A stretch of DNA of 64,000 bases, from positions 1-64,000 of the forward strand of contig JAHHGV010000003.1 in assembly GCA_019359695.1 (NCBI GenBank). The letters are read 5' to 3'. The notes under the pieces were generated by a model. The model searched no databases and was not told the origin of the DNA. It was given only the letters and a program-made list of their open reading frames with translations. The DNA is from Brasilonema angustatum HA4187-MV1. GTDB lineage: Bacteria > Cyanobacteriota > Cyanobacteriia > Cyanobacteriales > Nostocaceae. This document shows, piece by piece, positions 53,463 through 61,865 of the stretch (the first letter of the stretch is position 1; the number at the start of each line of letters is the position of its first letter). Both the position numbers and the translations under genes were made by a program.

Positions 53463-53552
53463 GTGTATGATATCTGCGGTTTGAACTTCTTTCTTGTGAT
53501 TGTAAAATTAACGACTAACAAACAAGACACTTTATATGCATAAAATTCCGGT
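53463..53552 (+). pseudogene. DUF1636 5'-end remnant before cobW
   Basis: ATCTGCGGTTTGAACTTC and the following ACTAACAAACAAGACACTTT closely match 31283-31346 around the DUF1636 start (ATTTGCGGTTTGAACTTC, ATCAACAAACAACATACTTT). The remnant runs straight into the cobW start, so cobW appears joined to the leader of a lost DUF1636 gene. Confidence 0.7.
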
Positions 53553-54594
53553 CACAGTGATTACAGGATTTCTTGGCGCAGGCAAAACGACATTAATTCG
53601 CCATTTATTGCAAAACAATGAGGGACGACGCATTGCTGTTTTGGTGAATGAATTTGGAGAAATCGGAATTGATGGCGAACTTTTGCGTGACTGTCGAGTC
53701 TGTGACGATGAAGAAGACCCCAACAGCAATATTGTTGAACTTACCAACGGTTGTCTGTGCTGCACGGTGCAAGAGGAATTCTTACCAGCGATGCAAGAAT
53801 TACTTAAGCGACGCGATCGCATTGACTGCATGTTGATTGAAACCTCTGGACTAGCACTACCAAAACCATTGGTGCAAGCATTCCGCTGGCCCGAAATTCG
53901 CACGGGCGCTACAGTGGACAGTGTTATCACTGTGGTGGATTGTGAGGCTTTAGCAACGAATCAATTTGTGGGTGATTTAGAAGCTTTTGAAATACAGCGG
54001 CAAGCCGATGATAGTTTAGAACACGAAACACCCATTGAGGAACTGTTTGAAGATCAGCTGGCTTGTGCTGATTTAGTGTTGCTTACCAAGGGCGATCGCG
54101 TTGATGACCAAACCCAGGCTAAAGTGCAGCAGTGGTTGAAACAGAACTTGTTACCTGGTGTAAAAGTCATTCCTTGCCAGGACGGTCAAATTGCTTGCGA
54201 TTTGTTACTCGGTTTTAACGCTGCGGTAGAAGACAACTTGGATAGTCGTCCCAGTCACCACGACACCGAAGTTGAACACGAACATGATGAAGAAATTAAC
54301 GCGGTGCAACTACTGCTAGACCAAGCATTTGAGCCGTCTGTTTTGGTCAAACGTTTGCAAAGATTAGTACAACAGCAAGAAATTTATCGCATTAAGGGAT
54401 TTGTAGCAGTTCCGAAAAAAGCCATGCGTCTGGTATTACAGGGTGTTGGTAATCGATTTGACTACTTTTATGACCGTCCTTGGCAACCCCAAGAACCCCG
54501 TCAAACAAAATTAGTGTTTATTGGTCGCGAACTTGATGGGGTTCGCATTGAGTCACTGATCCTACAGGAGGAAGTAAATGTGGCTGCAAAATAG
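53536..54594 (+). CDS. cobW: Cobalamin biosynthesis GTPase CobW
   Basis: A 352-residue G3E-family GTPase metallochaperone, proposed to load cobalt in B12 synthesis. Walker A is GFLGAGKTT at residues 10-18. The metal motif is GCLCC near 72-76, the base motif TKGD near 193, and a His/Glu-rich stretch (SHHDTEVEHEHDEE) near 240-253 may bind metal. The C-terminal CobW domain spans about 260-345. It is controlled by riboswitch 3, about 525 bp upstream, which supports the cobalt assignment over zinc. Confidence 0.92.
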   Translation: MHKIPVTVITGFLGAGKTTLIRHLLQNNEGRRIAVLVNEFGEIGIDGELLRDCRVCDDEEDPNSNIVELTNGCLCCTVQEEFLPAMQELLKRRDRIDCMLIETSGLALPKPLVQAFRWPEIRTGATVDSVITVVDCEALATNQFVGDLEAFEIQRQADDSLEHETPIEELFEDQLACADLVLLTKGDRVDDQTQAKVQQWLKQNLLPGVKVIPCQDGQIACDLLLGFNAAVEDNLDSRPSHHDTEVEHEHDEEINAVQLLLDQAFEPSVLVKRLQRLVQQQEIYRIKGFVAVPKKAMRLVLQGVGNRFDYFYDRPWQPQEPRQTKLVFIGRELDGVRIESLILQEEVNVAAK

Positions 54595-54713
54595 CATTTT
54601 GCAAAAATGAAAAGAAAAGTATAATCCATTGCTATTTCTATAACAACAAAATATTTAATGTGTAGAAAATTAAAAACATTCTGTTTGTTAAAGAAATAAA
54701 TGTAATAGATACT

Positions 54714-54814
54714 ATATCAAAAATCAAATTATAGCTTTTGATTTTTGATATTTTTTTAATTTAGAATTTTCAACTTATAAATGCCTAAATTTTACGGCTA
54801 AATTAGCCGTAAAA
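54714..54814. terminator. Two hairpins after cobW
   Basis: ATATCAAAAATCAAA at 54714-54728 mirrors 54737-54751 and is followed by TTTTTT. A second perfect palindrome, TTTTACGGCTAA-A-TTAGCCGTAAAA, lies at 54790-54814. The first could terminate cobW; the second resembles a dispersed repeat. Confidence 0.55.
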
Positions 54815-55379
54815 TCCTCTGAAAACTTTCTGTTTTAAGCCCAATTTGTCCTGGTGTTAAAAAATCATGACAAATTACGTGAATTTTTTGTCTATCATAT
54901 CAAATCCGTTTGTATCGGAATTATTTCTCCTTCCTCTCTCTCTGCGCTCTCTGCGTCTCTGCAGTTTTTTTATAATTCAGATGCCACCGAATTTGATATC
55001 AATAGACAATATGTGTTCTAAAAAATCAGTTTTAACCACACTATTTTTTTCTTCAGTTTGCTAAAATTGAGCAGTAGAATTTATTTTTCAAAGTAAGGAG
55101 TTAATAGAGATTAACGTTACCGACGCGAATAGCGAAAAGGCTCTGCTTGGGGTGACAGATCCGACAAAGCGATGCTGCTGTAGCTATGTTTGGCTGTGAT
55201 TGCACTGCATCGATAAATTGCTTGCTTCGTCTGCACAATAGCCTTCCGTATAATTGATTTTCCTTGATTTTTCAGATTCCCAAAAGTAAAGGAGTAAGGG
55301 AATAGATTTTTTATTTTCCCTTACTCTTTAAACAGCTTGTTATCAGACATTTTCAGTAAGTCTGCGTTGAAAAATCAAC
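54815..55379. other. Intergenic region, no gene seen
   Basis: AT-rich DNA with CTCTCTGCGCTCTCTGCGTC near 54940, a common cyanobacterial low-complexity repeat. A 65-codon frame at 54867-55064 has no family features. Confidence 0.4.
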
Positions 55380-55494
55380 ATATAGGAATCTGGTTTGATT
55401 TCTGAACAACTCGTCAGGGCAGGGAATAGGGAACAGGGAAAAAGCAATAAAGGTATACTGAGTTTTTTTCAAAAATCAAATAGGAGTCCTATAT
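55380..55494. mobile_element. MITE-like element, ATATAGGAATCTG ends
   Basis: The left end ATATAGGAATCTGGTTTGAT at 55380 is mirrored by TCAAATAGGAGTCCTATAT ending at 55494, with GGGAACA-type repeats between. It belongs with 6202-6367. Confidence 0.7.
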
Positions 55495-55639
55495 GTAACG
55501 AAACGTCAAGTAAGTAAATGGTTTAGAAATAGCTCATTCCACAGTTTCTTACAAAACTAAACATAGATAGATTTGATCGTACCGACTTACTTATTATTCG
55601 ATACATTATCTAAATATTGTTCTAGATAATTTCCATAAA

Positions 55640-56062
55640 ATGAAACGTCGTCATTTTTTTACTTACATTGGTGTAGGTTCTTTGATAAGTAGTCTACTCA
55701 TGAAAGTTAGAGCCTCTGAGCCAAAAACTACAGCAATCTCATCAGCTTCTGGAGATTGGCAAAAGGTGGGAACGGTAGCCGAGTTGGATAAAACTGGCCA
55801 GTTATTAAATGAAAAGTCACCAGTTGGTTCAATTTTAATTGTTGGTACTTCTAAAAGTAAAAATTTGGTGGCAGTTAATCCCACCTGCACTCATATGGGT
55901 TGTACTGTAGAGTGGCTGAACAAGGAAAAAATATTTTTATGTCCTTGTCATGCTTCTGAATTTAAACTTGACGGCAAGGTGCAAAATGGTCCAGCCACAA
56001 AACCACTCTCAACTTACACAACAAAGATAGAGGGTAATTTCGTTATGGTGAAACGCACTTAG
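55640..56062 (+). CDS. Rieske [2Fe-2S] protein with Tat-like signal
   Basis: A 140-residue exported iron-sulfur protein. The N-terminus MKRRHFFTYIGVGSLISSLL has a twin-Arg and hydrophobic core; Tat export of folded Fe-S protein is plausible. Cluster ligands are in CTHMGC (near 92-97) and CPCHASEF (near 112-119), giving C-x-H and C-x-x-H. It is too short for the cytochrome b6f Rieske subunit and lacks its long helix, so it resembles the small cyanobacterial Rieske-like or arsenite-oxidase small-subunit type. Partner unknown. Confidence 0.85.
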   Translation: MKRRHFFTYIGVGSLISSLLMKVRASEPKTTAISSASGDWQKVGTVAELDKTGQLLNEKSPVGSILIVGTSKSKNLVAVNPTCTHMGCTVEWLNKEKIFLCPCHASEFKLDGKVQNGPATKPLSTYTTKIEGNFVMVKRT

Positions 56063-56195
56063 TTTGCTATTTTTAGAGTGTCAAATAGCACCTAAAGAAC
56101 CAGCAAAATTTGGGGAACTGACACGGAACACACTTGCGCGATCGCTCGTATTATTGAAAAGAAATGTGCAAGCTATTCACTAACTCTAACCCTAA

Positions 56196-57062
56196 ATGCA
56201 GAAACCAAAATCAATTCAAATTCCGAAAGCAACTCGTTACCAAAATGCAGCAATAGATTACTATATGGGAGTCACAGGTTCCTCCTATCTCCATTATGGG
56301 TATTGGGAAACATTACCTCACAGTGGTGAGGAATTGACTCTAAGTTCTCTGCGTGCGGCTCAGGAAGCTTATACCAAGAAACTGTTCAGTTTTATCCCAC
56401 AGGGAATAAGCACGGTGCTTGACGTAGGCTGTGGTATTGGTGGTAATGCGAAATATTTTTTGGAACGCGGTTTCACTGTTGAGGGATTAGCACCCGACGC
56501 ACTTCAACAAGAGAAGTTTATTAAGAATACTAACAATCAAGTACCTTTCTACTTAACGAGATTTGAAGATTTTCAACCAACCCAGTCCTACGATCTCATC
56601 CTGTTCAGTGAAAGCAGCCAATATATTGCTGTTGACGATTTGGCTCAGGGTGCGGCTCGTTTATTGAGTAGTGGCGGCTACCTGCTAATTGCCGATATGA
56701 TGCGCTCTGATCCCGAATACCAGGAGGGTATCTTTTCCAATTGTCACCTCACAAGTGATCTTCAGGAAGCTTTGGAGCGAGCTGGGTTCACTTTAATCAA
56801 AGCTGAGGACATCTCAAACTCGGTTGCACCAACGATTGACTTGTCTCTTGATTACTTTCGTAGTTTTGGGCTGACTACGATGAAATATATTGCTGATGTT
56901 GTGGCGATCGCTGTCCCACCATTACATGCATTGGGACGTTGGGCATTTAAGCGCTGGCTGGACAAACCAATTGTCGAGGGGTTAGCAGCGCGCACCATTT
57001 TTGAACGCCATTTGTGTTATTCCATCCAACTCTGGCAGTTATCAATTCATAAGTTGAATTAA
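56196..57062 (+). CDS. Class I SAM-dependent methyltransferase
   Basis: A 288-residue methyltransferase with the SAM loop VLDVGCGIGGNAKYF near 73-87 and post-motifs YDLILFSESSQYI and SGGYLLIADMM. The layout is similar to the small-molecule (sterol/tocopherol-like) methyltransferases. The C-terminal half is helical, with a moderately hydrophobic stretch near 235-250. It lies downstream of the Rieske gene by 133 bp on the same strand. Substrate unknown. Confidence 0.82.
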   Translation: MQKPKSIQIPKATRYQNAAIDYYMGVTGSSYLHYGYWETLPHSGEELTLSSLRAAQEAYTKKLFSFIPQGISTVLDVGCGIGGNAKYFLERGFTVEGLAPDALQQEKFIKNTNNQVPFYLTRFEDFQPTQSYDLILFSESSQYIAVDDLAQGAARLLSSGGYLLIADMMRSDPEYQEGIFSNCHLTSDLQEALERAGFTLIKAEDISNSVAPTIDLSLDYFRSFGLTTMKYIADVVAIAVPPLHALGRWAFKRWLDKPIVEGLAARTIFERHLCYSIQLWQLSIHKLN

Positions 57063-57083
57063 AATGACCGCACCAAACAAACA

Positions 57084-57401
57084 CCCAAGATTGGCAACAA
57101 ACTTTTATCGCCACCAATTTATTAGCAATTGGTTACAACGCTTGGGTTTGTTATTTAGTCCTCTTTTTGCGTGTAAGATTACCGATGTTATTTCCTCTCC
57201 CCTGCCAAGATCTGCCAAGAACTGCTACTTAGACGGTAATCTACCCTACGGGTTCTCCTAAGGAGTACGGGCAGCGAAAGGAGTAGGAGGAGAACGTGGT
57301 GTTGTTATTTGCAGCACCAATTTCCCGCATTTAGGCATTACTGGTGAAACATTTAAAGCGCATTTTCGCCTCTCTACTCGAATATTAAAGGTTTGGTAGC
57401 G
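57084..57401 (+). pseudogene. Broken paralogue of the 155-residue unknown gene
   Basis: Reads QDWQQTFIATNLLAIGYNAW and then loses homology for about 120 bp. It resumes with GGERGVVICSTNFPHLGITG and ETFKAHFRLSTRILKVW before a stop. These align with the 44473-44940 gene. The frame, an interior insertion and truncation of the C-terminal half make it non-functional. Confidence 0.8.
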
Positions 57402-57639
57402 TTTAACGTTTAACTTCTTCGTCGTAAGTCCCGCACTATAACAGTATTCCGTTTAGTGCCGGGATATAAGACGGGCTATGAGGATTGCATCTTTGACGCA
57501 TAATAGCCAGAGGCTATTGAGGAAAAGATGTATGTTAGCGCGGAATAGCCAATCTTTCCGGAAGGCTGTTACTGCAAAGTGTATATAATAGTAACAGGTC
57601 GATATTTGGAGAAGTTTAGATGATTGGGTCTAACACGTA
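57402..57639. other. Short intergenic stretch with repeats
   Basis: Contains GTAAGTCCCGCACTATAACA and related dispersed repeats with local hairpins such as GGCTATTGAGG. No gene is seen. Confidence 0.35.
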
Positions 57640-57826
57640 TCAAAAATGGGCGTCGCATTGGGCAAAGAAAATGAGCCAGCCCTCGCTTGGTGGATCTGTC
57701 GGTGCATAAGGGTACTCGTTATAATAGGGCTGGCTCATTTTCCCAGTCGTTAACCCCGTTGGGCTTAGTTTTGTTGATCTGTGTTCCAAGACGAGTACTC
57801 GTTATATCAAGCCTGCCCATTTTTGA
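57640..57826. repeat. Nested inverted repeats upstream of tnpB
   Basis: An outer pair, TCAAAAATGGGC at 57640-57651 and GCCCATTTTTGA at 57815-57826, encloses an inner 16-bp pair, AAAATGAGCCAGCCCT at 57668-57683 and its mirror at 57726-57741. TACTCGTTATA occurs twice, near 57713 and 57795. It could hold the left end of the tnpB element or be a separate inserted element. Confidence 0.7.
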
Positions 57827-57839
57827 AGGGGACAAATGA

Positions 57840-59075
57840 ATGAGACGACAAGCCGTAAAAATTAGGTTGTACCCCACAGAGCAGCAAGTTCAAATTCTTG
57901 CACAGCATTTTGGATGTGCTCGTTGGTGGTGGAATTATGGGTTAAACAAATGCATTGAAACCTATAAGGCAACTGGAAAAGGCTTGTCTCAATCTGGGCT
58001 AAATTCTTTATTGCCACCACTCAAGAAAGATAAAGAAACTGAATGGCTAGGAGAATGCTACTCACAGGTTTTGCAATCTGTAAGTCTCAATCTTAGCCGT
58101 GCATATCAAAACTTTTTTGATGGTAGAGCACAATATCCTAAATTCAAGTCAAGATATCATCGTCAGTCCATCCAGTATCCACAGAAAGTAAAACAAGTCA
58201 ATGATTGCTTGAAGTTTCCTGGAACGCTAGGCGCTGTAAAAGCTAAAATACATCGTCTACTTGATGGAACTATCAAAACCGTCACCGTTAGTAAATGCCC
58301 TTCTGGCAAGTACTACGCTTCTGTGTTGATGGAATATGAAGGCGATTACCCAACATCTAGTACAGAAGGCAAAGTTATTGGTGTTGATTTAGGAATCAAG
58401 GATTTTGCGATTACCTATGATGGTGAAAAAACTTCCAAATATCCAAACCCTAAACACTTAGCTAAATATGAAAAGAAGCTAGCTAAAAAACAACGTATAG
58501 CTGCACGAAAAGTAAAAGGTAGTAATCGCTGTAGAAAGGCAACAAAAATTGTAGCCAGGGTATACGAACAGGTTAGTAATGTCCGTCAAGACTACTTACA
58601 CAAGTTATCTAGAAAGATAGTTGATAATAATCAAGTCGTGGTAGTTGAAAACCTAAACGTCAAGGGCATGGTTCGTAACCACAAACTGGCGAAAGCAATA
58701 TCTGATACTGGATGGGGAACTTTTGTCAATTTCTTGTCTTACAAATTAGAACGCAGTGGCGGGAAGTTGATAGAAATAAGCCGATGGTTCCCTAGTTCCA
58801 AGCTTTGCTCTAATTGTCATTACCAAATCAAAGAATTGCCACTAGATATAAGAAACTGGGTTTGCCCTAGTTGTGGAACTCATCACGATAGAGATGGTAA
58901 TGCTGCAATGAATATTAGAGCAGAAGGTGTCAGAATGCTGTCCTCCTCTGGGACGGGGGAGGCTAACGCCAATGGAGAGGAAGTAAGACCAATTCGAGGG
59001 CGCAAGCCTAAGATGCGGCATTCCTCCGCGAAGTTGGAAGCCCCCACCATACCGCTTGCGGTTGGTGGTGGGTAG
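57840..59075 (+). CDS. tnpB: TnpB RNA-guided nuclease (IS605/IS1341 group)
   Basis: A 411-residue TnpB, the ancestor-like relative of Cas12. RuvC motifs appear intact: Asp in GVDLGIKDFA near 183, Glu in VVVVENLNVKGM near 273, and Asp in HHDRDGNAAMN near 350. The zinc finger CSNC...CPSC lies between them. No tnpA accompanies it, so the element would need a transposase in trans. The right end with a strong hairpin follows at once. In this family the nuclease with its 3'-derived omega RNA cuts empty donor sites and preserves the element. Confidence 0.93.
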   Translation: MRRQAVKIRLYPTEQQVQILAQHFGCARWWWNYGLNKCIETYKATGKGLSQSGLNSLLPPLKKDKETEWLGECYSQVLQSVSLNLSRAYQNFFDGRAQYPKFKSRYHRQSIQYPQKVKQVNDCLKFPGTLGAVKAKIHRLLDGTIKTVTVSKCPSGKYYASVLMEYEGDYPTSSTEGKVIGVDLGIKDFAITYDGEKTSKYPNPKHLAKYEKKLAKKQRIAARKVKGSNRCRKATKIVARVYEQVSNVRQDYLHKLSRKIVDNNQVVVVENLNVKGMVRNHKLAKAISDTGWGTFVNFLSYKLERSGGKLIEISRWFPSSKLCSNCHYQIKELPLDIRNWVCPSCGTHHDRDGNAAMNIRAEGVRMLSSSGTGEANANGEEVRPIRGRKPKMRHSSAKLEAPTIPLAVGGG

Positions 59076-59080
59076 TTCAC
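58930..59080 (+). ncRNA. Probable omega RNA scaffold and right end of the tnpB element
   Basis: The tnpB 3' end runs into CCCCCACCATACCGC-TT-GCGGTTGGTGGTGGG (59041-59072) and then TAGTTCAC, the usual form of the right end in cyanobacterial IS605-type elements. By analogy with ISDra2, the guide would begin right after, at about 59081. The 5' limit of the RNA is a guess. Confidence 0.55.
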
Positions 59081-59156
59081 GAGTGTGGTCTTAACTAGAC
59101 TACTTATCATTACTAAGGCTTAAGTTTCAAGACTATATTTCAAACAAATTCGAGAC

Positions 59157-59951
59157 ATGGGACAAACTATTACTCAAGTAGACGCATTTAGCAACACACC
59201 TTTTGCAGGTAACCCGGCTGCAGTCTGCATTTTACCTACCCCCCAGTCTGAAGACTGGATGCAAAAGGTGGCACAAGAAATGAATTTATCTGAGACTGCG
59301 TTTTTGGTGAGACAGGAAGATGGTTTTGCCCTGCGTTGGTTTACGCCTACAACAGAAGTGCCACTGTGTGGTCATGCTACCCTAGCTAGCGCTCATGTTC
59401 TTTGGTCACAGGGGCATCTTTTGCCAGATGAAGTCGCTCGTTTCCACACCAAGAGCGGAGTGCTGATTGCTAAAAAGCAGGGAAGTTGGATTGAACTCGA
59501 TTTTCCTGTAAATTCTTCAGAACAAATAAGCGCTCCTCCTGAACTCGGTGAAGCTTTGGGTGTTGCGATGAGAACGGTGATGAAAAATTCCTTGGGTTAT
59601 CTGGTAGAAGTGGAGTCTGAAGATTTAGTGCGACAAATACAGCCTAACTTCGAGCTACTGAAAGCCTTACCTCTTGCCAAGCTAATTGTCACTAGTGTAA
59701 CACACGAAGACTCAGAATACGATTTTGTCTCTCGCTTTTTTGCACCGGGAGTGGGAATTAATGAAGATCCTGTGACTGGGTCTGCCCATTGTTGTCTGGC
59801 TCCGTTTTGGCGCGATCGCCTTGGCAAAGATGAGTTCTTAGCATATCAAGCGTCTAGTCGGGGCGGTGTGTTGAAGGTGCGTTATGAGGGTGGTTCTCGT
59901 GTCTATATAAGTGGACAAGCAGTTACCGTTCTGCGTGGAGAATTAATTTGA
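59157..59951 (+). CDS. PhzF family protein
   Basis: A 264-residue isomerase-fold protein. The conserved opening is QVDAFSNTPFAGNPAAVCIL, the catalytic-type Glu is in NLSETAFL, and CGHATLASAHVLW and EDPVTGSAHCCLAPFW are the second-half signatures. PhzF proteins isomerise or epimerise small molecules; the in vivo substrate here is unknown. It is slightly shorter than typical. The tnpB element's right end lies about 75 bp upstream. Confidence 0.92.
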   Translation: MGQTITQVDAFSNTPFAGNPAAVCILPTPQSEDWMQKVAQEMNLSETAFLVRQEDGFALRWFTPTTEVPLCGHATLASAHVLWSQGHLLPDEVARFHTKSGVLIAKKQGSWIELDFPVNSSEQISAPPELGEALGVAMRTVMKNSLGYLVEVESEDLVRQIQPNFELLKALPLAKLIVTSVTHEDSEYDFVSRFFAPGVGINEDPVTGSAHCCLAPFWRDRLGKDEFLAYQASSRGGVLKVRYEGGSRVYISGQAVTVLRGELI

Positions 59952-60353
59952 AAATGCAATTCGTCACTTTCTCACTTTCTCATTCCCTGTCAATCAATTT
60001 TGGATTTAGGATTTTAGATTTTGGATTAACTCCACCCTAAAAGTGCTCTGGTTGGAGCGGAGCGAAACGAAGCCTAGATTTTTAAATTTACGATTTTGGA
60101 TTAATTCCGTCCAACAAGGACGGGGCTTGTACCAAAATCAACGCCAAGTACCAAGTGAGGGAAACAAGGACTATGGCACAAAGTGCCACGCTACGCGCTT
60201 GCTGTATTGGCTCCCCAATTTCAAATCTAAAATTTCAAATCTATAGCAGTGGACAGAAATCTTAGGACATATGGGAAAAGCTATCGCAAAGGATAAGCCA
60301 ACAACCTTCGTCCTAATCAACTTGGCTACTGCTATAAAATAGTTTCGGTCAGG
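59952..60353. other. Intergenic repeats GGATTTTAGATTTTGGATT
   Basis: Repeated GGATTTTAGATTTTGGATT-type units near 60000-60030 and 60075-60105, plus TTTCAAATCTAAAATTTCAAA near 60219. These low-complexity repeats are common in Nostocales. No gene is seen. Confidence 0.6.
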
Positions 60354-60725
60354 TTATACACCCGTTAAGGAAACCTTTTTTTGTATACGAGTTTGTAAAT
60401 CTGCCAAAAGTGTTTCTCCACTGCGTCGGGCTTCCCAAGGACCAGAGTCCCAAAGTTTAAAACTCCACTGTCCTTGCATATAATCTTCATTTTCTGAGAT
60501 TGTGCCAACGTAGGTAATTGGATCAGGTGCAGTTGTGAAGTAGCGCTTGATAAAGCTGATACGACGCCCAACTACCTCACCGGCAAGCTGGGCTTCTCCC
60601 AAATTGCTGTCATCCAAAATCCTACCAGTCAATGTGTTACCACTTTGAATCAATGTCACTTCAAAACGGGTAGGAATTCCTTGTTGCCAGTAAGTTCCAA
60701 GCCAAGTGCCATTTACATCAGCCAT
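60354..60725 (-). CDS. Hypothetical beta-rich protein
   Basis: A 123-residue protein from ATG 60725 (MADVNGTWLGTYWQQGIPTRFEV); the longer frame overlaps the pentapeptide gene and reads implausibly. Alternating strands (FEVTLIQSGNTLTGRILD, QWSFKLWDSGPWEARRS) suggest a small beta-barrel of lipocalin or avidin-like type. It is probably in a unit with the two genes upstream on the same strand. Function unknown. Confidence 0.65.
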   Translation of the reverse strand: MADVNGTWLGTYWQQGIPTRFEVTLIQSGNTLTGRILDDSNLGEAQLAGEVVGRRISFIKRYFTTAPDPITYVGTISENEDYMQGQWSFKLWDSGPWEARRSGETLLADLQTRIQKKVSLTGV

Positions 60726-60789
60726 AGCGGGTATTTCGCAACTTAAATCTTGATTTATGCTAAAACTACAGGCAATGAATATATGTTGG

Positions 60790-61158
60790 TCAAAGTTTTC
60801 GCATATTTCTACTGACAGGGTCAAAACCTCTAGAAAAACGGGTACTATCGTCATACCAAGCCCCACTCAAATTTGCTCCATAGAGCTTGGCAAAGTTTAG
60901 CTTCGCTCCCCTGAGATTAGCTTCATGCAAGTTGGCACCGCTTAGGTTAGCTCGTGTCAAATTAGCTTGGGCTAAGTTAGCAGCTCCAAGGTTTGCTCCC
61001 CACAGTTTAGCTTTAGCTAGGTTTGCTCCGCTTAAATCCGCTGCAAATAAGTTGACTCCAGCGAGCATTGCTCGAATTAACTTGGCTTTAACAAGCTTCA
61101 GTGCTGGAAAATTTCTCTCTCCTGCTACATAACGCTGCTTCAGTTCATTTGCATCCAT
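60790..61158 (-). CDS. Pentapeptide repeat protein
   Basis: A 122-residue protein from ATG 61158 (MDANELKQRYVAGERNFPAL). About ten A(D/N)LxX pentapeptides run from residue 25 to 100 (LIRAMLAGVNLFAADLSGAN, LAKAKLWGANLGAANLAQAN). They should form a right-handed quadrilateral beta-helix. The C-terminus ends in WYDDSTRFSRGFDPVS, a common tail after such repeats. Role unknown. It overlaps the upstream gene's 3' end by 19 bp. Confidence 0.88.
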   Translation of the reverse strand: MDANELKQRYVAGERNFPALKLVKAKLIRAMLAGVNLFAADLSGANLAKAKLWGANLGAANLAQANLTRANLSGANLHEANLRGAKLNFAKLYGANLSGAWYDDSTRFSRGFDPVSRNMRKL

Positions 61159-61466
61159 GCTTGGTTCACCTTGCTCAGCAAACTGGAAGCTATCTGCTCC
61201 CATTCCTGGTCTAATTCTACTTTTGACTCTGACTGACCGCTACGTCTATACCAATAACGAGCATTGATCAAATCACCCTCTTTGCGGTGCAGGTAGGCGT
61301 GAACCCAAGCACTATCAGCATCGTTAGCGTCTTCTTGTACTATTTCGTGTGCAGTATCCCACTCACCTTTTTTATCATACCAAAGACCCTGCAACGCTTT
61401 TGGCAGTGACTCAAGACATTTTGGATTTTTTTCTATTAATTGCTTGAATGTTACCGCTGTCGTCAT
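61140..61466 (-). CDS. Hypothetical TPR-like helical protein
   Basis: A 108-residue protein. KALQGLWYDKKGEWDTAHEI and ADSAWVHAYLHRKEGDLINARYWYRRSGQ look like helical repeat pairs of the SEL1/TPR kind, seen in a widespread bacterial small family. Its 3' end overlaps the pentapeptide gene start, implying co-translation. Confidence 0.7.
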   Translation of the reverse strand: MTTAVTFKQLIEKNPKCLESLPKALQGLWYDKKGEWDTAHEIVQEDANDADSAWVHAYLHRKEGDLINARYWYRRSGQSESKVELDQEWEQIASSLLSKVNQAWMQMN

Positions 61467-61589
61467 AAATCCACCTAGAAAGTATCAAGCCTCTATTTCT
61501 AGGATACAAATTCTAGGCTACAAATAAGTTCTGACTTGTGAAAGAATTTTCATCTGTAGCACAGTACCTATCTACCCTTTTAAGTAGAT

Positions 61590-61612
61590 GTTCCCTAGCA
61601 AAGCTAGGGAAC
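61590..61612. repeat. Small REP-like hairpin
   Basis: GTTCCCTAGC at 61590-61599 faces GCTAGGGAAC at 61603-61612, followed by GAGAC. It shares the GTTCCC...GGGAACGAG pattern with 3999-4027 and 24061-24152. Confidence 0.65.
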
Positions 61613-61667
61613 GAGACAACTAGCTTATGTGTGAGCAACGATATCTAGCTTGAGCACCACAACTCTA

Positions 61668-61865
61668 TTAGACTTGAGTGACATTTTCCTGATTTAATTG
61701 CTGCTCAACACTACTGATAGCAGCGTTTAGACCAGCAAGTCTAGTGTCTAAATCATCTCGCATAGTTTTGAGGAATTTCAGCTTACGCTCTAAGCGAGTT
61801 TTGCGAGACACGGGTTCGCTACCGTAGCAGTTGTTGTCCCAAAAAGGAAAAGGAAACGGAAACAT
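61668..61865 (-). CDS. Small coiled-coil hypothetical protein
   Basis: A 65-residue protein with an aromatic start, MFPFPFPFWDNNCYGSEPVS, and a following heptad-rich helix (TRLERKLKFLKTMRDDLDTR). Looks like a conserved cyanobacterial small protein. No function assigned. Confidence 0.55.
   Translation of the reverse strand: MFPFPFPFWDNNCYGSEPVSRKTRLERKLKFLKTMRDDLDTRLAGLNAAISSVEQQLNQENVTQV

Noticed and set aside
53532-53930. 132-codon minus-strand frame
   Set aside because: Antisense to the GTPase motifs of cobW.
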